NCBI RefSeq assembly: GCF_001045435.1
Contig: NZ_LFNG01000002.1
Coordinates: forward strand, 92,903 to 156,902
Direction of reading: 5' to 3'
DNA from: Chryseobacterium koreense CCUG 49689
Lineage (GTDB): Bacteria; Bacteroidota; Bacteroidia; Flavobacteriales; Weeksellaceae
Length of the DNA: 64,000 nucleotides
In this document: positions 25,947 to 34,597 of the stretch, piece after piece
Position numbering within the stretch: the first letter of the stretch is position 1
Layout: each line of letters opens with the position of its first letter
Position numbers and translations under genes: made by a program
Notes under the pieces: generated by a model
The model's database searches: none
Seen by the model: the letters and a program-made list of their open reading frames with translations, nothing else
Told to the model about the DNA's origin: nothing

Positions 25947-28900
25947 CTACGCCGTGGTCACGTTTCCCGTCCTTTTTAGAACACCCCAACTTTGGATTTC
26001 ACCTTTCACTGCTTTTCGGATGGATTTGAACAAAATATAGTACATCAGCTGCCGGTAAACCAGCCGCTGCGGAATCATCCAAATCAGTTTTTTGAAATCT
26101 TCTTTCTCAAACGCAAAAGCAAGGGCCGCTCCTGCAATATCTACCAAAGAGAAAATCAGGTAATAGGCGATGATATGGACCGGATCTGCCACAATTAATC
26201 CTAACCCGGACAAGATTAAACTCAACACCAAAAGCAAATCAGCAAGTGGAGCCAAAAAAGGCAACAAAATTTGGTACAGTAAAATATTGGGCAGAGCGAC
26301 CCTCCCAAAATTTTTGTACCGTTTTCTGAAAATCGCGTCCCGGTGTTTCCAGAAACTCTGCAAAATCCCGAAACTCCATCTGAATCGCTGTTTCAGAAAC
26401 TGGCCGATGGTTTCCGGTGCTTCAGTATAAGAAATGGCATCGTTGCAGTTTTCAATGATGTAACCTGTTTTGTGGAGCCGCATCGTCAAATCGCAGTCTT
26501 CTGCCAAAGTATCGGTGGTGAAACCGCCCGCTTCCAGAATGGCCTTTCTTCTGAAACCGCCTATTGCACCCGGAACAACCGTAATGCAATTCAGTAGCGA
26601 AAACGCTCGCCGGTCGAAATTCTGAGAAGTGATGTATTCAATACTTTGTCACTTGGTGATCATGTTGATCTCGTTTCCTACCTTCACATTTCCCGCCACC
26701 GCGCCTACTTCTGCGGGTTTTCCCTGGAGGTAAAAAGTCTCGATTAATTTAGTGACGGCGTCGGTTTTTAACTGGGTGTCTGCATCGATGCATACCACGA
26801 ATTCCGCATCGCTTTTCTGGATTCCGAAATTCAGTGCAGAGGCTTTTCCGCCGTTGGGTTTGGTGAAGACTTTCACTTTCGGGTTTCCGTCGAACGCTTT
26901 TTTCACGGTTTCAAAAGTGGAATCCTTGCTTCCATCATCCACAAAGACAATGTCGAGATATTTGTAGTCCTGCATCAGCAAAGACTCCACGGTTCTCACC
27001 GCATTCACTTCCTCATTGTATGCCGGAACAATCACGGAAACCGTCAATCCATCTGGAATTCCTTTAAATTCTGACCACAATCTCTTCTCTCTTTTTGTTT
27101 CGAACCACGCGAGAACGGCCATGAAAATCATTCTGCCAATCGACAATACAATGCCGATCAGGAACAGCGAGTAAATAATTTGACCTAACCAGTAACTCGC
27201 AGAGGCAAAGAAAAAATTCACGTCATTTTTCCAACTTCTTTTTACCGGCGGCATCAATTGGGATTCGGGAACCTTCATCAAATCGGCAACGGTGGTGAAT
27301 TTGCAGCCTTTGTCCTTAAAATATTTAATGATTGCCGGGAGCGCGTCCACGGTCGGTTGCCGGGTATCTCCGCCGGAATCGTGAAGCAAAATGATGCTCG
27401 CGTTATTTTGTGTGGCGAAGCGGATGGTTCTATTGACGATGGAATCGGCATTCATTTTTGGGTCCCAATCATTGGGGTCAATGCTTTCTCCTACGGCGAT
27501 ATAGTTGTCCTTTTTGCTTTGTGCCAAAGGTTCCAGTTCCTCGTAAGTCTGCGGTTCGGAATCCGCATTATAGGGCGCTCTGAACAAAACGGTGGATTTT
27601 CCGGTGATGGCTTCTATCAGGGACCGGGTAGTTTTCAGTTCCAGAGCTGCTCTTTCGGGCGACATTTTTGCAAGGTTGCCATGGGTGAAAGTGTGGTTTC
27701 CTATTTCAAAACCCATGCGGTTGATGCGCTGAACAAGTGGGATATTCGCTTCCGCATTTTCGCCGATGAGGAAGAAGGTGGCGGGAACTTTTTCTTTTTC
27801 CAAAATATCCAAAATCTTCGGAGTATATTTCGCGTTCGGGCCATCATCGAAAGTGAGGATGATTTTGTGGCCGGGACCTATTTTCGTGCTGTCCTCAGCA
27901 AATTTTTCGTACAAAAATCCGGATGGAAGTTGGTTATAGCGCTGTTCCGCGATGAGGTTTTCATTTTTATCCACGGTGATTTTTGTGCGGCCCTGCTCCG
28001 GCGAATACAGAATATTGATCAGTTCGCCGCTGCCAATGGAAGTGGGTTTGGTATTGAAATTCGGCGGCATCATCTCAAGCAGCGTGTAGCTGAACGGCTG
28101 TTTTTTCAAGGCATCGGAACTTAAATCCCTGCCATAAAAAGTCCAGATTCGCGGATCTTCACTTCCCAGTCGCCAAATCGCGGTGCCGGCATTGCGGTAG
28201 TCATCAGAAAATCTCACGATGTTGAAAGCGGTAGCGGCATCGGTAAACCAAACGTCATTTTTGGACTCAAACTCATAGGCGCTTCCGGCAAAATCATAGG
28301 CATAGTGCAGGTTGTATGAGTTGTTGTCAAAACTGATTGCCGATTTTGAAATTTTCGCACGGTCAATCGCCTGGCTGTAGGTGATGTCTTCGGTTCTGGT
28401 GCCATTTTCGTCCTTTATCCATTGTCTTCCATAGGCTCCGATTCCCAAAATCAATTTCTCTGAAGGAACATCTTTGGCAATGACGTCCATTTGTTTTTCG
28501 ATCCATTTTTGGTCAGAGATGGGTCCCGCCTGCGAAGGATCGTTGAACTGGTCATACGCCATCACGATGAAATAATCCGAGTAGTCTTTTAGAAATTTTA
28601 TGTTATAATCGGAGTTATCCGGCATGATGTCGATCGACACGGTGAGTCCGTTTTGCTTGAACTGGGTGTAGAGGTTTTTCATAAAGGCATTCAGAAACTC
28701 GTCTGAATTTTCCTTCATTTCCTCGAAATCGATATTGATTCCCTGGAGTTGGTTTTGCTTTAAAGTGGAAATAATTTGCGCGATCAGGTCATTTTGAATC
28801 TTCTGGTCATGCAGCACGGTATGAAGCAGGTCTCCGTTGAAATTGCCCTGTTTTCCGGGGATGCTGATAAAGTTGTTGAGAATGGGTTGCACGCTCAAGC

Positions 28901-29384
28901 CGTAATGCTTCATCACCGAAAGTGCCTCCTTGTCAATTCTGGAATCGAGTCGGTAGGTTTTGGGATTGATGAAGAACCATTCGGGATAAATGGTGTTGAG
29001 CTTTCCGCCGTTGGATCGCAAATCGAGCAGAGAAAGCGGGCTCCACGGGGTATAGAACGCCGCACGAATCAATTTTGCATCCACATGCTGCTTGCTGCTC
29101 TCTTCATAGGCGATTCTCTTGTTCAGGAAATCTTTGAACCCTTTGAATTTTTTGTTTAATGGCGTGCTTAAAGTGAAGGCATTGGAGGGGTCTATTTTGG
29201 ATTTATAGGAATTCCCGACAGATTTCATCAGGGGCATCGTGGGGTTTTTCCCCCTCAATACGGTGATTATTACTATAGCGGTGATGAAGATCAGGATGGC
29301 GCCGACAATGCGGAAGGTCCATTGGGTCGCCTTATATCGTTTTGCGTTTTCGGTCTGGAAAATTTGTCGAGATTTATCGGGCAT
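25947..29384 (-). pseudogene. GH18-deacetylase-GT2 fusion interrupted by one TGA
   Basis: One continuous frame of ~1145 codons is broken by a single TGA at 26649-26651. The protein reads ...NEINMITK, stop, QSIEYITSQNFDRR..., where TGG (Trp) would need one base change. Order: membrane helix (~25-45), GH18 glycosidase-like domain (~85-440, INIDFEE), polysaccharide deacetylase (~490-690, TFDDGP and HTFTHG), membrane helices, then GT2 glycosyltransferase (~795 on, VSVIVPAYNEE and CIDADTQ). The acceptor motifs EDCDLTMR and QRFRW and the last membrane helices lie after the stop, so a truncated protein lacks a working synthase. The intact family probably makes and trims a surface glycan. Start at 29384 (MPDKSRQIF) rather than 29495. 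Confidence 0.85.
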
Positions 29385-29614
29385 AAAGCGGCTTTTTTTT
29401 TTGCAAAGTTCATCAATAAATGCTCCAAGCAGAATGTCTCCAATTAAATTTTGATTAAAATTTCGGTTGCCATTTTCACTTAAAAGCAAGCCCAAGTTAC
29501 GGATAATCAGCCAAAAATGTTTTCAAAATCTTCACTTTTCTTATTTTTTGGGAAAAATGAAAAGGATGTTTTTCTGAAAAAACAGTATTTTCGCAAAGAC
29601 AATTATCTACTGCA

Positions 29615-29926
29615 ATGAATCTTTCCCCAGAAGGACAAAAATTATTCAATCTACTGATTACCGAAATGTTGGACGACGGTTTCGAGCGAATCAGTGAGAA
29701 TACCTTCTACAAAAAATTGGGCAGCATCACCGTTTCACTGGGCGATCAGGCGCTGAACATCATGCACCAGGGGAAGCTGTATGGCATCATCCCGGAAAGG
29801 GAATTCCTGAAATTGTCTAACAGTTTGGAACCGCTTCTGCTCCAGATAAAATACCTGCTCGCCTTTTCCATGAGGCAGGACATGAACCGGGTGGTGAATT
29901 TTTTCACGCATTTCTTTTTAAATTAA
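29615..29926 (+). CDS. Small hypothetical protein
   Basis: This 103-residue soluble protein (MNLSPEGQKLFNLLITEML start) is not recognised. It is mostly predicted helix with a short strand pair (SITVSLGDQALNIMHQGKLYG) and ends in a hydrophobic-aromatic stretch (FFTHFFLN). TATTTTCG at 29586-29593 is one base off the -7 box. Divergent from the broken GT2 fusion. Confidence 0.6.
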   Translation: MNLSPEGQKLFNLLITEMLDDGFERISENTFYKKLGSITVSLGDQALNIMHQGKLYGIIPEREFLKLSNSLEPLLLQIKYLLAFSMRQDMNRVVNFFTHFFLN

Positions 29927-30160
29927 AAGCACGTCCCGATTTCATGCGCCGTTCGCGAACAATCACTTTTATGGTTTCACCGCTTTGGTGCCTGGTGATT
30001 TTATTAAAAAATTTAACCGATAAATCCTCAGGAATTCCTTTCGCAGAAGGCAAGGTCGAACATGTAGTTGATTAAATTCACGGATTTTCCAGTAATAAAA
30101 GCTATAAAAGCCTGTAAATAACCAAGCCTGGATTTGAGTAGAAGTTCCGGACTCAAAAAT
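29927..30160 (+). other. Intergenic region before the 21-bp repeats
   Basis: No confident gene. An ATG frame at 29944-30075 would give 43 residues with one hydrophobic stretch (MVSPLWCLVILLKNL), but nothing else supports it. Confidence 0.4.
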
Positions 30161-30349
30161 AACAGCTTTAAACTAAGATTTCACAGTTTAAAACTAAGAT
30201 TACGCAGTTTAAAACTAAGATTACGCCGTTTAAAACTAAGATTACGCAGCTTTAAACCAAGATTTCGCAGTTTAAAACTACGATGACACAGTTTAAAGCT
30301 AAGATTTAGCAGTTTAAAGCTAAGATTACACAGTTTAAAACAAATATTT
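30161..30349 (+). repeat. Nine tandem degenerate 21-bp repeats
   Basis: Nine units of exactly 21 bp follow each other with no spacers. Each has the core CAGTTTAAAACTAAGATTA with one to five changes, plus two joining bases; the first and last units are the most changed. Unit starts are 30161, 30182, 30203, 30224, 30245, 30266, 30287, 30308 and 30329. The array ends 30 bases before the ATG of the HTH gene, and TAACTTTA (30352-30359), one base off the -7 box, lies between. Confidence 0.95.
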
Positions 30350-30379
30350 AGTAACTTTAGGCATCATAAATTATTGAAT

Positions 30380-30706
30380 ATGTCTCCAGTACACAGTTAT
30401 AAGAATCAGGGTGCAGACCCGCATCCGCATGTGGGGCAGTTTTTGCGGGGGAAACTGCGCGAACTGCACGTCAGTTCGGCGGAAGCGGCACGCAGGATCG
30501 GCGTGAAAGAAAGCACGGTGCACGCTTATTATAGCCGGCCCTCGCTGCAGTTTGGGATCCTCTGGAAATTGTCTATGGGGCTGAATTATGATCTGCTTTC
30601 GGATTTGATCGGCAGCTACCCGCCGAATTTTCCCGTAAAAACAGATCCGAGAATTGCGGAGCTGGAGAATGAGGTGGAGATTTTGCGGGGGGTGCTGAGG
30701 AGGTAG
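30380..30706 (+). CDS. Helix-turn-helix protein with C-terminal coiled coil
   Basis: This ~108-residue protein has an XRE/lambda-like HTH at ~18-65 (FLRGKLRELHVSSAEAARRI, GVKESTVHAYY). A short leucine-rich C-terminal helix (IAELENEVEILRGVLRR) is probably a dimer coiled coil. Codon use and local GC are higher than in the flanks, which may mark transfer. The ATG at 30380 is used; an upstream TTG in frame is possible. The tandem 21-bp array directly upstream is a natural candidate binding target, but this is inference. Confidence 0.75.
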   Translation: MSPVHSYKNQGADPHPHVGQFLRGKLRELHVSSAEAARRIGVKESTVHAYYSRPSLQFGILWKLSMGLNYDLLSDLIGSYPPNFPVKTDPRIAELENEVEILRGVLRR

Positions 30707-30721
30707 GGGGAGATAATCTTT

Positions 30722-31093
30722 TTAAGGTTTGACTAAAAAAGTAATTATTGCTACTAAGATCGCGATGATTTCAATAACAAAAGTTCTATCCCTGTACCAA
30801 AACTTATTATAATAAAAGTCGGAATAAAATGATTTTCTACCTTTTTCAGTGAGCTTAAAATTTAAATCTTTTTCACTAGCATTTTTATCCAATCGTTGAA
30901 CTTCTTCATTAATAATCAGATATTCTAGATTTTTTGTGAGTTCAGAATCTGGTACGTTTAGATTATTTTTTAATTGATTAAACGATATTGATCTACTTAA
31001 GATTCCTAAAACTTCATTATCGTAATAGTCCGGATTGTTATTATACACTTTATTAAGTTCTTTTAGGATGTAATGTTTTGTCTTGTTGCTCAT
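30722..31093 (-). CDS. Winged-helix-like protein with C-terminal membrane anchor
   Basis: This 123-residue protein of unknown family has an N-terminal ~90 residues that look like a winged helix (SFNQLKNNLNVPDSELTKNLEYLIINEEV, here cited only as a helix-turn-helix-like stretch at ~38-66; LTEKGRKSF as wing). The C-terminus is a single membrane segment (IEIIAILVAIITFLV). It could tether a regulator or be an accessory membrane protein. The gene is very AT-rich compared with its neighbour and convergent with it, 15 bases apart. Confidence 0.6.
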   Translation of the reverse strand: MSNKTKHYILKELNKVYNNNPDYYDNEVLGILSRSISFNQLKNNLNVPDSELTKNLEYLIINEEVQRLDKNASEKDLNFKLTEKGRKSFYSDFYYNKFWYRDRTFVIEIIAILVAIITFLVKP

Positions 31094-31221
31094 TTGTAAA
31101 TATTTTTTAGCAAATATAATGCACGGGTAGAATTTTACCTGCGTTGCTTAAACTGTAAAAAAAGATCAAATGGTTTTGACTTAAATTTCCTCGTATTCTT
31201 AAAGCTTTCGCAGCTCTTCAA

Positions 31222-31252
31222 CAAAAAAACGCCCCGGTTTCCCGAGGCGTTT
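31222..31252 (-). terminator. Terminator of the fad operon
   Basis: A hairpin with AAACGCC/GGCGTTT closing arms and a GC-rich inner stem (one mismatch); on the minus strand it ends in a T tract. It lies 24 bases after the fadE stop. Confidence 0.85.
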
Positions 31253-31275
31253 CCACTTTTATATCAAAACTATTT

Positions 31276-33066
31276 CTAGTAAGCGTTTTTCTCTACGAAA
31301 TGTGCCGCTATTTTTTCGGTCAGCGCCACCACATTCGGCATGTTGGTGTATTTCGTGAATCTTCGCAATCCGGAAAGCATCATTCGCTGCTCATCGCCTT
31401 CTGCAAAGGAAACGATTCCTTCTTTTGCCGCCACGATGATTTTTTCCACGGCCTTGTAAAGGTTCAGCTGAGCCATCGCCGCTTCTACTGAATCTGGGCT
31501 GAAATGTTTTTCTGCCCTTAAAACTGCAGATTCCGCCATATAGATTTGGTTCAGGATTTCGGAAGCGTTCAGCAGGAGGTGCTGCTGCTTTTCAATATCC
31601 ATCATGTATTTCTGGAGTGCTGCTCCGGAAACCATCAGGAAGACTTTCTTCAAATTATGGATGATCGCTTTTTCCTCAGACATGAACTCCGAATAATCCG
31701 GTACTTCGAAAGAAGGGATTCCCATCAGTTCTTTTCCGATTGCCATGGCCGGTTTCAGCAAGTCCAGTTCGCCTTTCATGGCTTTCTTGATCAACATTCC
31801 CACGGCGAGGAGTCGGTTGATCTCATTGGTTCCTTCGTAAATTCTGGCAATTCTGGAATCTCTCCAAGCCTGCTCCATCGGCGCATCTTCGCTGAAGCCC
31901 ATTCCGCCGTAGATTTGGATGCCCTCATCTGCCGTAAGCTGCGTAAGATCCGAAACGAATACTTTCAAGATAGAGCATTCCACCGCAAATTCTTCCACCC
32001 CTCTCAACTCAGCTTTTTGGTGATTCATGCCACCTGCAACCAGTTCTTCAATTTTGTCCTGAATATCTTTTGCCGCACGGTAGGAACCTGCTTCGGAAAC
32101 GAAAATTCCCGTCGCCATTTCGGCGATTTTCTTGCGGATTGCCCCGAAAGTGGAGATGGCGACTCCGAACTGTTTTCTTTCATTGGCATAATTAATGGCA
32201 AGCGAAGTAATTCTTCTTTGACCATCCAGATTGGCTGCCGCCAGTTTGATTCTGCCTACGTTGAGCGCATTCAGGGCGATTTTGAAGCCATTGTTTCTTT
32301 CGCCCAAAAGATTTTCCACAGGAACTTTCATGTCGTTGAAGAAAACCTGTCGGGTAGAGGAGGAGCGGATTCCGAGTTTGTGCTCTTCCTCGCCGAAAGT
32401 CATGCTTTCAGGATTTTCGAGTTCGCTGCGGTTGATCACGAAACCGGTAATGTTTTTATCGTCATCAATTTTCGCGAAAAAAGTGAAGGTATCTGCGAAA
32501 CCTGCATTAGAAATCCACATTTTTTGTCCGTTGATGATGTAGTGTTTTCCGTCTTCTGAAAGTCTTGCTTTGGTTTTTCCGGAATTGGCATCCGAACCGG
32601 CATCCGGCTCGGTCAAACAGTAGGCTCCGAATTTTGTTCCGGCCGCCAAATCCGGCAGGTATTTTTTCTTCTGCTCTTCAGTTCCGTAGAGCAAAATGGG
32701 CAAAGTTCCAATCCCGGTATGTGCTCCGTAAGCGGTTGCCAATGAACCATTTGCTCCGGAAGCCATGTCGCAAGCCAACATGGTGGTCACGAAATCCATT
32801 CCCAGTCCGCCGTATTCTTCAGGCACAGCAATTCCCAGAACGCCCATTTCGCCAAGTTTGCGCATCATTTCTTCGGTTAATGCATAGTCCTTGTTCTCGA
32901 ATCGTTCTCTTTTTGGAACGACCTCTTTGTCAATAAATTCTTTGATGGAATCACGGAGCATTTTCTGCTCTTCAGTGATTTCTTCCAGGGTGAAGATTTC
33001 CGCTGCAGGGGTATCTGTAATCAGGAATTCACCGCCAACCAATTTTTTTTTAGTAGTATCAGACAT
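31276..33066 (-). CDS. Acyl-CoA dehydrogenase
   Basis: This ~596-residue FAD-dependent enzyme does the first step of beta-oxidation (acyl-CoA to trans-2-enoyl-CoA), passing electrons to ETF. It has the FAD/substrate loop GAYCLTEPDAGSDANSGKT, MWISNAGFAD, the conserved LNVGRIKLAAANLDGQRR region, and QIYGGMGFSEDAPMEQAWRDSRIARIYEGTNEIN, cited here by GGMGFSED and YEGTNEI; the catalytic Glu is in the latter. A ~180-residue C-terminal extension distinguishes it from short-chain types and fits the longer VLCAD/FadE-like group. Start at 33066 (MSDTTKKKLVGGEFL) instead of 33102. Confidence 0.95.
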   Translation of the reverse strand: MSDTTKKKLVGGEFLITDTPAAEIFTLEEITEEQKMLRDSIKEFIDKEVVPKRERFENKDYALTEEMMRKLGEMGVLGIAVPEEYGGLGMDFVTTMLACDMASGANGSLATAYGAHTGIGTLPILLYGTEEQKKKYLPDLAAGTKFGAYCLTEPDAGSDANSGKTKARLSEDGKHYIINGQKMWISNAGFADTFTFFAKIDDDKNITGFVINRSELENPESMTFGEEEHKLGIRSSSTRQVFFNDMKVPVENLLGERNNGFKIALNALNVGRIKLAAANLDGQRRITSLAINYANERKQFGVAISTFGAIRKKIAEMATGIFVSEAGSYRAAKDIQDKIEELVAGGMNHQKAELRGVEEFAVECSILKVFVSDLTQLTADEGIQIYGGMGFSEDAPMEQAWRDSRIARIYEGTNEINRLLAVGMLIKKAMKGELDLLKPAMAIGKELMGIPSFEVPDYSEFMSEEKAIIHNLKKVFLMVSGAALQKYMMDIEKQQHLLLNASEILNQIYMAESAVLRAEKHFSPDSVEAAMAQLNLYKAVEKIIVAAKEGIVSFAEGDEQRMMLSGLRRFTKYTNMPNVVALTEKIAAHFVEKNAY

Positions 33067-33080
33067 TGTTTTAATATTTT

Positions 33081-33127
33081 TAGATGATAGAACAAAGAGC
33101 AAAGAAAATAGACTTTAGATTTGAGCT
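33081..33127 (+). repeat. Heptamer array, left arm (fadA-fadE gap)
   Basis: About seven degenerate 7-bp units, WAGANNN, with a G at 33083 and every seventh base after (33090, 33097, 33104, 33111, 33118, 33125). Confidence 0.75.
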
Positions 33128-33256
33128 GTGTTGCGCTTTTGGTTTTAATCTTCCTTTTGCCTTTGTTTTAAATTTTCATTAGTGATAGATGGCCTAAAAA
33201 TTCAACTTATTCTGAATATTTTTAGATTTCTTAAAAGCAGATTTTTGTCAACCTAT

Positions 33257-33312
33257 CTTCTTTTCTCTATTCTCTTTTCTCTTTTCTCTTTTTTCTTTTT
33301 TCTTTTTTCTCC
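33257..33312 (-). repeat. Heptamer array, right arm (fadA-fadE gap)
   Basis: Seven to eight units that read WAGAGAA or AAGAAAA on the minus strand; C residues recur every 7 bases from 33265 to 33312. It runs up to the fadA stop codon (33312-33314) and is inverted relative to 33081-33127, with about 130 bases between. Confidence 0.85.
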
Positions 33313-34493
33313 TAAAGAAGTTCAAAGATCGAAGCCGCACCTTGTCCGGTTCCTACACACATCGTCACCATTCCGTACCTGTTTCCGCGTCGTCGCATTT
33401 CGTCCATGAGCTGCACGGTCAATTTTGTTCCCGTGCATCCTAGCGGATGTCCCAGTGCGATGGCGCCACCGTTTACGTTAAGGATTTCCGGGTTGAGGTC
33501 GAGTTCTTTTTTAATGGCGACGGATTGTGATGCGAACGCTTCATTTAACTCGATAAGTTCGATGTCCTTCAGTTCCATTCCGGCTTGTTTCAATGCTTTT
33601 GGAATCGCGTAAAGCGGTCCCATTCCCATGATTCTGGGTTCCAAACCTGCTGCTGCGTATGCTACGAGTCTTGCTTGTGGCTCCAAACCCAGTTCTTTCA
33701 CCATCTCTTCGCTCATCACGATCACGAAGGCCGCTCCGTCACTCATTTGGGAAGAGTTTCCGGCAGTTACGGAACCTCCGTTCGCAAATACCGGACGAAG
33801 TTTTGCCAAACCTTCCAACGAGGTGTCTTTTCTAGGACCTTCATCCACCGTGAAATCGAATTTCTTGGTCTGCATTTTTTGGTTTTCGTCCAGGAAATTG
33901 TATTCTACCGGAATCGGAACGATTTGATTGGCGAATTTTCCTTCTGAAATCGCTTTCAATGCTTTCTGATGAGAATCGAACGAGAACTGGTCTTGTTCTT
34001 CCCTGGAAATTTTATATTGGTTTGCCACGGCTTCTGCGGTGTAGCCCATTCCCCAATAATAATCTGGATTGGATTTCGCCACATCCGTTTCGGGAACCGG
34101 TTTGTAACCACCCATCGGAATATAGCTCATGGATTCTGTTCCACCTGCGATGATGCAGTCTGCCATTCCTGCCTGAATTTTTGCGGAGGCAATAGCAATC
34201 GCTTCCGAACCGGATGCACAATATCTGTTCACGGTAACTCCCGGAACTTTATCCGTATTGAGTCCCATTAGTGAGATCAGTCGTGCCACATTCAGACCTT
34301 GTTCAGCTTCCGGCATTGCGTTTCCTACGATGAGGTCGTCGATTCTATTTTTGTCGAGTTGCGGCAGTTCTGCCATCAGTTTTTCGATGACGGTTGCCGC
34401 CATTACATCGGGTCTGGTGAATCTCAAACTACCTTTCGGCGCTTTGCCTACGGCGGTTCGGTAACCCTTTACTATGTATGCTGTCTTTGACAT
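33312..34493 (-). CDS. fadA: Acetyl-CoA C-acyltransferase (beta-ketothiolase)
   Basis: This ~393-residue thiolase does the last step of beta-oxidation. Active Cys lies in VNRYCASGSEAIAIA (~91), His in NEAFASQS (~350) and the second Cys in MVTMCVGTGQGAA (~380), with GGAIALGHPLGCTG between. Start at 34493 (MSKTAYIVKGYRTAVG); a longer frame to 34541 adds unconserved residues. The gene follows fadJ by 104 bases and precedes fadE, all on the minus strand. A second, different thiolase lies at 55630. Confidence 0.95.
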   Translation of the reverse strand: MSKTAYIVKGYRTAVGKAPKGSLRFTRPDVMAATVIEKLMAELPQLDKNRIDDLIVGNAMPEAEQGLNVARLISLMGLNTDKVPGVTVNRYCASGSEAIAIASAKIQAGMADCIIAGGTESMSYIPMGGYKPVPETDVAKSNPDYYWGMGYTAEAVANQYKISREEQDQFSFDSHQKALKAISEGKFANQIVPIPVEYNFLDENQKMQTKKFDFTVDEGPRKDTSLEGLAKLRPVFANGGSVTAGNSSQMSDGAAFVIVMSEEMVKELGLEPQARLVAYAAAGLEPRIMGMGPLYAIPKALKQAGMELKDIELIELNEAFASQSVAIKKELDLNPEILNVNGGAIALGHPLGCTGTKLTVQLMDEMRRRGNRYGMVTMCVGTGQGAASIFELL

Positions 34494-34597
34494 AATTTTA
34501 TTGTTATTTAGTTTTCGCCATTTCATTTCAATGGGCTGCACCCATTGTTTTTGATTTCACCGTTTTGCGGCTGATTTTAGCGATTTTTACTGGTTTC

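Noticed and set aside
26649..26651. Selenocysteine or programmed read-through at TGA
   Set aside because: The relatives' residue here would be Trp, no selenocysteine hairpin was seen, and a simple point mutation explains it better.
27258..28124. 288-codon plus-strand frame inside the GH18-deacetylase gene
   Set aside because: Antisense to a frame with TFDDGP and other motifs; composition is that of a shadow frame.
30161..30349. CRISPR array
   Set aside because: The 21-bp units follow each other without spacers and vary between copies; no cas genes are in the window.
30161..30349. Plasmid-type replication origin with iterons
   Set aside because: The unit length fits, but the downstream protein is a small HTH protein rather than a Rep initiator, and the surroundings are chromosomal metabolic genes.
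31546..32559. 337-codon plus-strand frame inside fadE
   Set aside because: Antisense to an unmistakable acyl-CoA dehydrogenase; no product recognised.
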